DNA of 64,000 nt from Oegoconia quadripuncta. Its lineage: Eukaryota > Arthropoda > Insecta > Lepidoptera > Autostichidae. This document shows positions 21,701 to 31,476 of this stretch, one piece after another. A program made the translations under genes and the position numbers. How positions within the stretch are numbered: the first letter of the stretch is position 1; the number at the start of each line of letters is the position of its first letter. A model generated the notes under the pieces. It saw nothing but the letters and a program-made list of their open reading frames with translations, was not told the DNA's origin and searched no databases. The stretch covers positions 8,809,001 to 8,873,000 of the forward strand of contig OX438745.1 of the NCBI GenBank assembly GCA_949316235.1. Direction: 5' to 3'.

Positions 21701-21843
21701 CAATAAATATTGATAACGATGTTTGCAAAAAACATCGATGTTGGCCGACATCGAGTGTCGATGTTCAGATATCGATGTCATTATCGATGCCATCATCGAT
21801 GTTTTTGTAGCATCGATCATCCCTAACATACACTTTAGCATTT

Positions 21844-21925
21844 CAAGATGTTGCACAGTTTGTAACAATTTACAAACTGTGCAACATCTTGATAATAAAG
21901 CACTACCAATGTAGTGCTTTATTAT
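21844..21925. repeat. Two adjacent perfect hairpins
   Basis: Stem 1: 22 bp (21844-21865 with 21870-21891), loop CAAT. Stem 2: 15 bp (21892-21906 with 21911-21925), loop CAAT. No spacer separates the stems and no mismatch is present. They lie 10 bases outside the hAT target duplication. Confidence 0.92.
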
Positions 21926-22251
21926 AGACAGTAATGCAAGAGCTTAGAGCTGATAATTGACTATATACGTGTAATGGTGTGTCTATGAGTTTAGAGAAAT
22001 AAAGCATACCTTCGAGAAGCGCATGGGATGACTATTCCGAAAGCATATGCAACTTTCCGAATAGTAAAAATTTAAAAAGTACAATAGATTAGCGACAATT
22101 TTTTTAAATGTTTTACTTATCAAAAGAAATCAAATGCCGAAGATTTCGAACCAAAGTCCAAGGAATCGATATGTGTGTCTGCTATAAGAGAAAATAAAAA
22201 TGATTATAATTAAAAGATGGTTATGATTTATGCTACAGACACACACAACAC
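21926..22251. other. Unassigned intergenic DNA
   Basis: Nothing recognised. Confidence 0.4.
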
Positions 22252-22254
22252 TAA

Positions 22255-22400
22255 GACCCGTATTAGTAAATCGTTCTTGAGAATGAGATCGTGTCTCGGT
22301 CTCAAGACCATTTTTTCTGACGCTGTTGTAATATGCAACAGATTCTCAAGCGTCAATTTGAGGCCTTGTCAATCTTGAGAACGGTTTATTAATACGGGCC
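22255..22400. mobile_element. PIF/Harbinger-like MITE, 146 bp
   Basis: Ends GACCCGTATTAGTAAA and, reversed, GGCCCGTATTAATAAA, flanked by TAA on both sides (22252-22254, 22401-22403). The 3-bp TAA target and GGCC start fit PIF/Harbinger. A longer relative is at 47247-47577. Confidence 0.65.
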
Positions 22401-22517
22401 TAAGTTGAAACTGTTGAAGTGCAACGCATTGTACATAATTGTATTAACACCCGGTTTTTGCATTAAGTGCAGTGTTCTTTTATAAACAATCAAACTATTT
22501 AGGCATAACCCAGACTA

Positions 22518-22850
22518 CTTTTTTTTTTTTTTTTTATATGAGAGGGCGGCGAACGACCATGCGGGTCACCTGATGGAAAGCAATCACCGCCGCCCATGGG
22601 CACCCGCAACACCAAAAGGGTCACAGATGCGTTGCCGGCCTTTGAGGAAGGTGTCCACCCCAGAATAAGTAGGGCAGTCTGAGCGATGAGGGATTCTCCA
22701 AGCAGTGCTGGTACCCTCCTGGGGTACTAACTCTTTAAATACCGCTACCATTCTGGAGAGAGACTGGAAGGTGGGCCTCCGGCGCCCTCGCTCACCGGAC
22801 GAAGCGCAGTGGCAAAATGCCACTATATACTCAGACGTCGGTCTTCTACT
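22518..22850 (-). mobile_element. LINE family C 3' end, copy 2
   Basis: The poly-T tail at 22518-22535 is followed (minus strand) by an ORF2 C-terminus ending [21 protein letters not shown] in pieces. The upstream part (RPTFQSLSRMVAVFKELVPQ) matches 27299-27450 but differs from 25490-25760, so two subfamilies share one 3' end. Confidence 0.72.
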
Positions 22851-23331
22851 GTCACAAATCAATACCAAATAAATGCCACGAGTACCTATTAATCCTGTAC
22901 AACTATTAATAAGATCTCAAACTTTATCTCCAGTAACTTTACCCAAGGGTAACTTTAGTTAATCAAGGTTCTTTTGTTAACGGTGTCTGCCATGGAATTG
23001 AACGAATGATGCCCTTCGAGTCATCTCCTTGATTGGAAGTTCGGAACGATAGGCCATGCATTTAGATGAGTTTGTTTACGTCATTGTGTAAATTCGATGG
23101 ATCAGTGCAAACTTATCTTGTCTAATATTGTTTATGCAACGAGTAAAGGTAAACAAATACTTGTAAGTAGGGATTAAGTATAAAGGAAGTAGTATAAGAT
23201 TACCCCAATAAATTTCGATGTTTTACGGTAAAATGTGCTTCAAGCTATTGTGTTTATACTATATATTAAGTATTTATATATTTATTTATATTATTAAGTA
23301 AGTCCATTAATATGATATTATTATTATATTT
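22851..23331. other. Unassigned intergenic DNA
   Basis: Nothing recognised. Confidence 0.4.
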
Positions 23332-23530
23332 ATGCATACTTATCTATAATTATTTCTTTAGTTGGTAGTATCGTGCACCCTACCTGTTTTTCTACCTATA
23401 AATGTCCCATAGCTGTGGGTTGTCAGGAAAAGATTTTTTTAGTGATAAAACCACCTAATTGTGTTGAATTGTTATCATCAAAAGTTAGTTATCATCAAAA
23501 AAAGAGTATTTGTATTGTAAAATTTGGTAA
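23332..23530 (+). mobile_element. LINE 3' tail with 59-bp block shared at 44 kb
   Basis: 23332-23390 is identical to 44172-44230. It continues with 'gggttgtcaggaaaagattt' and 'agtgataaaaccacc', the plus-strand form of the 'ggcggccttatcactaaaag' block seen at 10121. Confidence 0.6.
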
Positions 23531-23742
23531 TATTCGGTAAAAAACGTATTAAACTACTATACTAACGAAATATCGCGTTCCCGCAGGAACATGCGGCGGC
23601 AGCATTGTGTTTTCATTTCATAAAAGATCCGGGTCCATGCAACAGATGGCACAAAAATTTCGTGCCATAATTTTCACAAAGTATAAGCCACGGTATATTG
23701 TCGAATAAACATTATGATTACTAAGATTATTTTATTAGACTA

Positions 23743-23829
23743 AGCCTGGCGGTGCAGCGGGGCAACGCGGCTAGCGTGCTGGGGACAATGCCGCAGGTAG
23801 GAGAACTCGAGGCGATACACTTTTTATAG
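23743..23829 (+). pseudogene. Relic of the PD-D-T retroelement protein
   Basis: One frame reads SLAVQRGNAASVLGTMPQVG and ends HFL plus stop. It aligns with the end of the 19547-19957 protein (LSLCIQRGNSAIAYYGTMP...FFL stop). Only the last 28 codons remain, so the insertion was truncated very near its 3' end. Confidence 0.65.
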
Positions 23830-24146
23830 TTATACATATAAATATAATACATATATATTTTTAATTTTACTATTATCTCTTAAGTATTGTATTTTTATGA
23901 TTACTCATGCGCGTGTAGTCTGTCGGACAAAACCAAGTCAACTAATCGTCGGTTACTCAGTCGCCCACCGAATATGGCAGACTGCACTAATCAGCAACAT
24001 AATGATTTTTCAACAATACGCGCGCGGGATTTAAAACAAATTAAAATTTTAAACGTCAGTCGCTGGTAGTTTTACACTAATTTATATAAATGATCGAAAA
24101 ATATCCGTAATTCCGTAAAATTACTTAATTTTGCATCACTACTTGT

Positions 24147-24410
24147 AAGTTAAGTAATGTCTGGCGCGATCATTAGTGACATTTTAATACGAGTGTGTCC
24201 GTGCATCGGAAGGCACGTTAAATTGTCGGTCCCGATTGTTTTCCATTACCTAGAGGCGCTTAAAAATACTGACTATCAAGTAGACACTTCTGATACAAAT
24301 CCAACAATTTTCAATGTGAATTGTGATGAATATTTAACTTTGCCCAGACAGTGGAGACTTGTAAGGTCGATAATAATAAAAGGTAAACAAGTCCGGTGGC
24401 TACATTAAAT
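24147..24410 (+). mobile_element. 5S-rRNA-headed SINE, copy 1
   Basis: 'agttaagtaatgtctggcgcg' resembles the 3' part of 5S rRNA (GTTAAGCAACGTCGGGCGCG...). It is followed by 'acattttaatacgagtg', 'cggaaggcacgttaaattg' and 'aaatccaacaat'. The same body follows 'cttggatgggtgac' at 39035-39270. A 5S-derived (SINE3-type) origin is inferred from these two phrases. Confidence 0.5.
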
Positions 24411-24457
24411 AATGATTTGATTACGCCTATTAACCCGGGAAAGACGAAATTTTACTA

Positions 24458-24848
24458 TACCGTACGAGTTTTCATACCGTAAGGTAATACATGCCCTATT
24501 TTTATAGGGCATATTACGTAAGTGAAATAGAAGTTATTGGCAGAGGTTGTTTAATTGTTTTCTTTCAAAACCGTCATCGACGCACGCGCTGGCCGGAGAG
24601 TGATATGCGACTGGCGGCAATCGTAAGGGTTCCTATCATGCTAAATTTATTTCATTTATTTATTTAATTTAATGATGTAATTATGTGCAATAGGCTACAA
24701 ATGCGACCGTCAAATGACACAATGCTTTATTTGATGATAAATTTGAAAGCAAAAAAAAAATTAAACTATCTATGACAATATCTTCTATTTCACTTACCTA
24801 ATATGCCCTATTATTTTCCTTACGCTAAAAAACTCATCCGGTGTATAA
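24458..24848. mobile_element. MITE G copy
   Basis: Both arms are present, and the core 'cgacgcacgcgctgg...tatgcgactggcgg' and 'aatgcgaccgtcaaatgaca' is intact. Ends near 'accgtacgagttt' and 'actcatccggtgtat'. Confidence 0.75.
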
Positions 24849-25314
24849 CTGTATTTGGTCTACCATTATTTATGTGTACAAATTACAAGTTTCTAGTGTA
24901 ACGCAATAAAAAGATACGGCCTATCTTACTAAAAGAAAAAGAAGAACAGGTATCGTGACTCATGACACATGAACAAACAAACGGCAACCAATCGATTTTG
25001 TAACGGTTACTTTTCCAAAACAAGGTACGGAACCTTAAAAGGGTTTAAAACTCGCTGTGTGTGAAATGGTTGCATCATCATCGCCGTCGCATTTTTCAAA
25101 TTGTCGTACCTACTTCACGACCCTACCTTCGAACGCAAATCATCTCCCAAATGATAGGTATTAGGGAGAGCTGATGGTACCTTCGATTTCTTTGTGAAAA
25201 CTTTCGGTGGACTGCGGAAGCAACTCATGTTCATATCTCGTTTAATATTCGTAATAACTATTTAAGTAGGTATTTAAAAACCTAACAACCCGACAGCATT
25301 ATTTTGTTTTGCAG
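24849..25314. other. Unassigned intergenic DNA
   Basis: No gene seen; 'aaggtacggaaccttaaaag' at 25022 is a phrase common to old repeats. Confidence 0.35.
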
Positions 25315-25488
25315 ACGCCATGTTGGATTTTTACCATAAAATCCGATGACACTCTAGGGATCAAGAAGAATCGAATGACACCTTGCACTTCAAAGTCGGT
25401 CGAGGTGTTTAGGCTACCGGAGGTAACATAAAAATCTACATACATACATACACTCGAAAAACATCAAACCCTCTTTTTTGGGGTTTTT
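25315..25488 (-). repeat. Repeat family K, copy 2
   Basis: 'gacgccatgttggatttt', 'aaagtcggtcgaggtgtttag' in parts, 'acatacatacatacactcg' and 'catcaaaccctcttttttgg'. Inverse of 52010-52230. Directly abuts a family C LINE tail. Confidence 0.55.
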
Positions 25489-25489
25489 T

Positions 25490-25760
25490 TTTAATATGAG
25501 AGGGCGGCAAATGAGCATGCGGGTCACCTGATGGAAAATAACCACCGCCGCCCATGGACACCCGCAACACCAAAAGGGTCACAGATGCGTTGCCGGGCTT
25601 TGAGGAAGGTGTAGGCTCGTTTCTTGAAGGTTCCAATGTCGCACTCGTTCGGGAATACCGCTGCAGGAAGTCCGTTCCACAGGGTGGTCGTACGTGGTAG
25701 GAAGTTTCTTGAGAAACGTGCAGTGGTAGACTTCCACTCATCCAGGTGATGTGGATGGAG
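25490..25760 (-). mobile_element. LINE family C 3' end, copy 3
   Basis: In the proper minus frame the end of ORF2 carries [20 protein letters not shown] and then [10 protein letters not shown]: the W-N-LP box plus the family C tail. Frame interruptions are present, so it is dead. Confidence 0.72.
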
Positions 25761-26344
25761 TTTTAATTTTCGGCGAGAAGTGTAGCGGTTAAATTGATTG
25801 TTGCCGGTTGCCGATACAATGAATTACAAACATCAGGCTCTATGATATTAATAAATTTTGTTAACTTTTGGTCTATACAAAAGTACTCTGTACCTTCTAG
25901 CACAATGTTTGATACATTATAAATCAATTTCGAAATTGAAACAAAACAAATTATTACCTTGTATTGACAAAAACTTTATTCAATTTGGTAAAGGAAAACA
26001 TGGCAACTCAATGTTGATGTACGTCCGCCTCCAAATAACAAATTACCCTCGTAAAATTCTTCGCGAATTGCATCCACTCCCAATTTAACTTTGCAACTTC
26101 GTGCTAACTTGGTTTCTTTGAGGTAATTTGCAATAAATTCCCAGGTATAATAACTAGATTTATTTATCCGACCATCTAAAAGAAAGTAGATTTGAAGCAT
26201 TCACACTTAATTATGTTCGCCCTTACATTCCAGCTTAAGTTGATTTCTGCATTTGGCACAAAAACATCAATGTACAGCGATCTCGTGTAGATTCACGCCA
26301 AAGTGTTTTACATTACTAAAAAAAAAAAAATAATAAATAAAATC
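25761..26344. other. Unassigned intergenic DNA
   Basis: Overlapping 74-76 codon frames at 25858-26200 are not recognised. Confidence 0.35.
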
Positions 26345-26425
26345 CATCCATATTTACTTAGTTTGGGACTAGATGATTGGTGTAAATGTCCGGAATATTT
26401 ATTCTTTATTTATTTATTTATTACT
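26345..26425 (+). repeat. SINE E, 3'-end fragment
   Basis: 'acttagtttgggactagatg' and 'gtccggaatatttattc'. Confidence 0.6.
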
Positions 26426-26589
26426 CATTACATTGTGATGGGACGCCCCATCACCAGAGAATTAATATAGTACTCACTCACATTTAAATCTATGATTTTG
26501 AGAATTTAAAAGTATTCACAATATATAATAAATGCTTGAAGTTTGAAGTTGAAATTTGAATAGTAGCATACGTATGTCACACTAAGCTC

Positions 26590-26770
26590 TACTAATTTAC
26601 TACAAGTGGTACTCCAACTTCAGGAGCATACTAGTCTGACCCAAATCCACCAATCCGCACTTTGGCCACGTGGTGGATTATGGCCCATAACCTCTCCCAG
26701 TGAGAGGATGTGCACCAACAGTGCACATCAACAGCCTTACATATCCCCACTGTTAAAACATGTCGTTGGA
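26590..26770 (+). repeat. Tail fragment of the 5S-headed SINE family
   Basis: 'acccaaatccaccaatccgc', 'cacgtggtggattatggcc', 'cagtgagagg'. The head is absent. Confidence 0.5.
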
Positions 26771-26807
26771 TCTGGGTTTGAAATATCTAGGCAAAAGTAA
26801 GTAAGTT

Positions 26808-27147
26808 AACCGCCTCCGTGGCTCAATGTAAAACAACATTGGGTTTACGATTAGGAGGTCGCAGGTTCGATCCCCAGCGGGGTACATGTTTAAGTACTCG
26901 GTTTGGTTGGTGGTAGGGCATTTTAAAATGTCCCCCTGGCTAGCACCACTATCTTATCTAAATCTGCCGCCAAGCAACAATGATAATGATAATAGCATTG
27001 TTGTGTTCCGGTTGTCAGAGATAAGATAGCCAGTCCCCCAAATGTGTTGGGGTTTCCGGGTCAGTACGCTTCCACCTTCGACCTCATCTTCACTTAACAT
27101 CAGGTGTGATTGAGGTCAAGTATGAACCCATCGTGCATAAAAAAAAG
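26808..27147 (+). mobile_element. SINE A copy, full length
   Basis: Complete, from 'aaccgcctccgtggctcaat' to 'gcataaaaaaaa'. Confidence 0.85.
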
Positions 27148-27298
27148 CTTCGAAAAAAATTGTCTTATTATTTCGCAAATTCTCCCATGGAAAGCGATGC
27201 AAATTGATGTAGATAATGTAGCACTAAAATTATAACTGGCACTCATTCTTCATTAAGAAATATTATAAAAAATAAATAGAAACAGAGAGAAAAAGAGA

Positions 27299-27704
27299 GA
27301 GGCCCACCTTCCAGTCTCTCTCCAGAATGGTAGCGGTATTTAAAGAGTTAGTACCCCAGGAGGGTACCAGCACTGCTGGAGAATCCCTCATCGCTCAGGC
27401 TGCCCTACTTATTCTGGGGTGGACACCTTCCTCAAAGGCCGGCAACGCATCTTTTTGTTTTTTTTTTTTTTTTTTTATTAAAAACTGGATTCGCGTTTGG
27501 CCACAATCTCACCTGATGGAAAGTGACGATGTAGCCGAAGATGTATCACGCGCACCCAGTAAATGCCTATTCACTCTAGACTTTCTATCTCTTATTCTAT
27601 TTCTTATTCTAGATTATCTGTGACCCTTTTGGTGTTGCGGGTGCCCATGGGCGGCGGTGATTGCTTTCCATCAGGTGACCCGCATGCTCGTTTGCCGCCC
27701 TCTC

Positions 27705-27740
<36 letters not shown>

Positions 27741-27741
27741 A
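27299..27741 (+). mobile_element. LINE family C 3' end with nested LINE tail
   Basis: 27299-27452 and 27618-27741 are one family C 3' end, ending in a long A tail (27711-27738). 'caacgcatct' on the left continues as 'ctgtgaccctttt' on the right, and between them sits the tail of another LINE. Confidence 0.78.
27453..27617 (-). mobile_element. Tail of the 31.5-kb LINE family, nested
   Basis: Poly-T, then 'attaaaaactggattcgcg', 'aatctcacctgatggaaag' and 'tgcctattcactctagac', as at 31477-31600. Followed by 'tcttattctatttcttattc'. The only shared flanking bases are 'atct', so any target duplication is about 4 bp. Confidence 0.78.
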
Positions 27742-28298
27742 TGATTTATGAAGAATTACAGACTCGATTCCTCGTAAGATTATTACAAGCAAAGCAACAG
27801 GCGAGGCCTACTAAGCAATAAACAAGGCTACACAGGTCTGGGGCCCACAGATAGAAACAACAAAGAACCATTGTCGACGGTTGTCCATTGTCGCGGGAAA
27901 CCACTCCTATTGTAGCCCAGTTTATCGGAGTATACAGGATGGGGGCGAAAATCATCTTGTACATTTGTTTTATGGGGAGATAAGGAAAAGCTTATGTAAG
28001 TAGGTACTTATATTGTACAAAACAAAAATTTTTTGTCACCTGTTACGTTCAAAGTTTTTACTGTTGCGTGTGACCCCCTAAATAAAGAACTATAATTTGA
28101 AAATATAGAAAACCTACGAGACATCGCTATGATTATATCATCCAGATAAACGAACACCAGCGCATAAGTCTGGCCATATAACGAGGTAATGCTGCTTGCC
28201 TTCTTGGCACCACAAAACAGTGACGAACATTTATGTTCTACCTTTCTATGTTCTAGGACGCTTTTTTTTATTTTTAATATGTTTTGTTAATACATTAT
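27742..28298. other. Unassigned intergenic DNA
   Basis: A 72-codon minus frame at 27746-27964 is not recognised. Confidence 0.35.
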
Positions 28299-28425
28299 GA
28301 GTAGAGATGAAAGGCACGTGACGAGTGCTAAGTATGAATGTGAAGGAATATACAGAAGTAGAGGAAGACCAAAGAAGGGGTGGGTAAACTGCGTGAGGGG
28401 TAGAAGTAGAGGGGGATAAGGGCAG
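28299..28425 (+). pseudogene. RTE-type LINE C-terminal fragment
   Basis: Reads SRDERHVTSAKYECEGIYRS then RGRPKKGWVNCVRG: the 'RVT---M---V-G-R-RGRPKKRW-DCVR' end of RTE-like reverse transcriptases. No start, tail or intact frame. Confidence 0.65.
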
Positions 28426-28638
28426 GAAAATGATGATTTATTGTGTCCTCTATTGTAAAGTAATATAGTTTATGTACGACTTAAATGTATGAAAAACATT
28501 TGGACAATACGATTACAAGGCATGCCACAATACATGTACACCCAAAAAACATTACCTTCTTTCTTCTTTATTGTTACTAGTAGTCAAGTCACCCATCCAG
28601 ATTAGTAAGTTAAAGGGCAGTGGGCAGGTTTCATACCT

Positions 28639-28976
28639 CTTTTTTTTCTTTTTTTTTATGCACGACGGGTTCGTACTTGACATCAATCACACCTGATGTT
28701 AAATGAAGATGAGGTCGAAGGTAGAAGCGTACTGACCCGGATACCCCAACACATTTGGGGGACTGGCTATCTTATCTCTAACAACCGGAACACAACAATG
28801 CTATTAACATTGCTGCTTGGCGGCAGATTTAGATAAGATGGTGGTAGCTAGCCAGGCGAACATTTAAAATGCCCTACCACCAACCAAAACGAGTATTTAA
28901 ACATGTACCCCGCTGGGGATCGAACCCGCGACCTCCGAATCGTAAACCCAATGTTGTTTACATTGAGCCACGGAGC
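28639..28976 (-). mobile_element. SINE A copy, nearly full length
   Basis: Complete except for the last bases of the head ('gccacggag' then unrelated 'ctcatagg'). Confidence 0.83.
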
Positions 28977-29429
28977 TCATAGGACTGAAGGCCTGTTGGA
29001 GTATAAAAGTTCCGGCGATCCGATGCCGAGACGATTAGTCTGAGGCAACCTTTATTGACATTCTCAAAGAGTCAAAAAAAACCCTCAAACATTCTTAATT
29101 TGGGATATAATGTTACGGATTGACCATGAACGAGTCGGTCACTTAATGAATGTAGCCAATACCACCTTTTTCTTTTTTAAGGGCAACCACAGTAAACATT
29201 CTTCGTCGACTTCCATTTTCAAACGCAAACTGAATACCATCTGTAATTTTGCGATTTCAAACCGCACGTTTTGTAAACGCGCGGTTCCCGCGTATCTGCC
29301 ATCGTGGGACTTCACTGAAAGCAGGCAGTCTCCAATATGCATGAACTACTGTGACATGCAATAAATACTTTGAGTTTGAATCACTTGCAAATTCCAAAAT
29401 AAATTAATCAACGCATCTGGTGGTATAGA
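28977..29429. other. Unassigned intergenic DNA
   Basis: An 84-codon plus frame (29110-29364) ends at 'gacatgcaataaatactttg', which looks like a polyadenylated retroelement end. The frame itself is not recognised. Confidence 0.35.
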
Positions 29430-29660
29430 ATAGAATTTACTTGCCTTTTCCTGTGGGTGTCGTAAAAGGAGACTAAGGAATTTTCCATCAAAACATCTAT
29501 ACATTTGCACGTTTTATCGGCGACTGGCTCACACTCCGCCGTAAGGTTAACGCTATGTTTGGATTATCTCTGACCACCACATTTGGGAAAAGGTTCATGC
29601 AATCGGACTGTGGAACTCACGTCCCATTGGGATAAGCGGCGGCCAGTCGTTGCCTATTTT
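29430..29660 (-). repeat. Repeat family B, copy 4
   Basis: 'tagaatagaatttacttgcc', 'gtgggtgtcgtaaaaggaga', 'ggattatctctgaccaccac', 'gggaaaaggttcatgc'. Confidence 0.55.
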
Positions 29661-29737
29661 AAAATTCCGTTTGAAAGAGCATTATCTTAGGTCCTGTTAA
29701 TAACCATTGTTTATTTATACATATATATTCATTAATA

Positions 29738-30067
29738 TTTTTTTTTATGAACAACGGGTTGGTACTTCACCTCAATCACACCTGATGTTAAGTGAAGATG
29801 AGGCTGAAGGTGGAAGCGTACTGACCCGGAAACCCAAATATTTGGGGGACTGGCTATCTTATCTCTGTCAACCGGAACACAACAATGCTATAACATTGCT
29901 GCTTGGCGGCAGATTTAGATAAGATGGTGGTAGCTAGCCAGGCGGACATTTAAAACGCCCTACCACCAACCAAACCGATTACTTATAACATGTACCCCGC
30001 TGGAGATCGAACCCGCGACCTCCGAATCGTAAACCCAATGTTGTTTACATTGAGCCACAGAGGCGAT
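29738..30067 (-). mobile_element. SINE A copy, full length
   Basis: Complete; its head abuts a 46-bp hairpin (30068-30113). Confidence 0.83.
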
Positions 30068-30113
30068 AAATAAGCCGATAAATATATTCATTTATATATT
30101 TATCGGCTTATTT
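30068..30113. repeat. Perfect 20-bp-stem hairpin
   Basis: Arms 30068-30087 and 30094-30113 are exact reverse complements, with loop TCATTT, immediately next to a SINE head. Confidence 0.9.
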
Positions 30114-30129
30114 ACGTACTTATATGTAC

Positions 30130-30320
30130 CTAATATTTCTTTTCTTATTTTTGTTTTATTTGTGTGCACTCTATGTTCCCCTTCAATATTGTTATTATCT
30201 ATGTCGGGTTTGCGGGAAGATATCTCTTTTAGGGATAAGCTCGCCTTTTGTATATCTTATTTATTAATAGCTAAGCGTCGTTGTAATTGTTTTTTTTTGT
30301 GTATGCCATAAAGTGTTATA
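30130..30320 (+). mobile_element. LINE 3' tail
   Basis: 'gcgggaagatatctctttta', 'gggataagctcgccttttgt' and 'ccataaagtgttataaag'; same family type as 21260-21437. Confidence 0.6.
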
Positions 30321-30754
30321 AAGGTCGTGACTATATCTTTTCACAGAATTAGGTTCTGTGTTGAATTACCTCTTTAGCTATGGTCCCTGTTCACTCAAAA
30401 CATGCAGTACTGATGCACCAAAAGCCATACTTTTTCCTATCCCTTACAAACGTAATCATTCCTTTCCTCGAAACGAACTAAGAACGAACTCCGTTAACAT
30501 CCGTTAATCGAAATAGATTGTGAGTGCGGTCATGTGGTACATACAACTTCATTTAACAACTGTGTAAATTCACATTAATTTAAACTGAGGACTAAGACTC
30601 TATGGGGAATCGAATGATAAACTTTCCATTCTGCTATATTGATTCCCTTAAGACTTAGATAATTAGTTAGCCTATTGTCTTGTGTATATTTTATTTGCCC
30701 TAATAATAGGAATGTGTATAACTAGCTTTATTCTTGTTGAAGTGAAGTGTTTTC
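30321..30754. other. Unassigned intergenic DNA
   Basis: Nothing recognised. Confidence 0.4.
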
Positions 30755-31058
30755 GGCGAGCATACCGATAGGGAAATAGGCCTGCCCTCGTACAATGAGG
30801 GAGTATGGGTCATCGTCCACTACGCTAGCCCAGTGCGGGTTGGGGACTTCACATGTCTTTGGATTTTTATTTCACTGGTACGCAGGTTTCCTCACGATGT
30901 TTTCCTTTATCGTTTAAGAGCAGTCGGATAAATGCACATACATAATTTGATTTGATTTGATTTAAACGCTCATTGGTACATAGCCTGCCTGAGAATCGAA
31001 CCCAGAACTTCCAAATTGGGAGACCGCATATGAACCGCTGAGCCACCGACGCTTGGCA
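30755..31058 (-). mobile_element. SINE family F copy 1
   Basis: On the minus strand: head 'gcgtcggtggctcagcggtt' (A-box-like) and 'gggttcgattctcaggcagg' (B box), body with 'gagcagtcggat' reversed and 'gaaaacatcgtgaggaaac'. The 3' part carries the 'ccctcgtac...gggagtatggg' phrase. Copies: 56832-57157, and a 3' fragment at 53380-53510. Confidence 0.75.
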
Positions 31059-31476
31059 GGTCATTTCAACTTATTTTTTCCAATAAACACAATGTGTCAA
31101 TTTACGGTTCTCAATTCCATGTCAAGTGTCCTAAAAAGTTCACTAAATAATAATTGAGTGAAAAAGTTCACTAAAATATAAAATAATACTTTGTTAATAA
31201 TAAAATGAAACGTTCTCGATTACATCCAGAGTTGTTGTACGGCGGAATAGGAATTCTGTGTTGCATTCACCGTTTGTAAAGGTAATTCCGTTGAACAAGG
31301 AATTCATCAGTACGCGTTATGTAGGTATTCACACAATTGGAGCGCCATATTTGGTTATTATACAGAGTGTAGGTTTTCCAACTTCGGAGAAATTTGTGAC
31401 AATACGTAAAATTTTTAGGACTTCCAAAATTCAGAAACAATAATTAGATAAAGTAATAGAAGTAATCATTATCATA
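31059..31476. other. Unassigned intergenic DNA
   Basis: Nothing recognised; a 61-codon frame at 31258-31443 has no feature. Confidence 0.4.

Larger units (their letters stand above)
21046..21825. mobile_element. hAT-like MITE with ATCGAT arrays, 780 bp
   Basis: Terminal inverted repeats TAGGGATGCTCGATG / TAGGGATGATCGATG (14 of 15) are bounded by the perfect 8-base direct repeat ACATACAC (21038-21045 and 21826-21833), as expected for hAT. Both subterminal regions are full of 'atcgatgt' units, five or more on the right side. It carries a nested LINE tail and a perfect palindrome, and encodes no transposase. Confidence 0.8.

Noticed and set aside
21844..21925. microRNA precursor
   Set aside because: Loops of only four bases and perfect stems are unlike miRNA hairpins, and two identical loops suggest a mutational origin.
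22584..22868. 94-codon minus-strand frame as a gene
   Set aside because: It is the ORF2 end of a LINE family C copy, not a host gene.
26820..26885. tRNA-like sequence with A and B boxes
   Set aside because: The same stretch heads every full SINE A copy and continues into the SINE body; it cannot fold as a complete tRNA with an acceptor stem, so it is not a tRNA gene. The same applies to heads of SINEs D, E and F.
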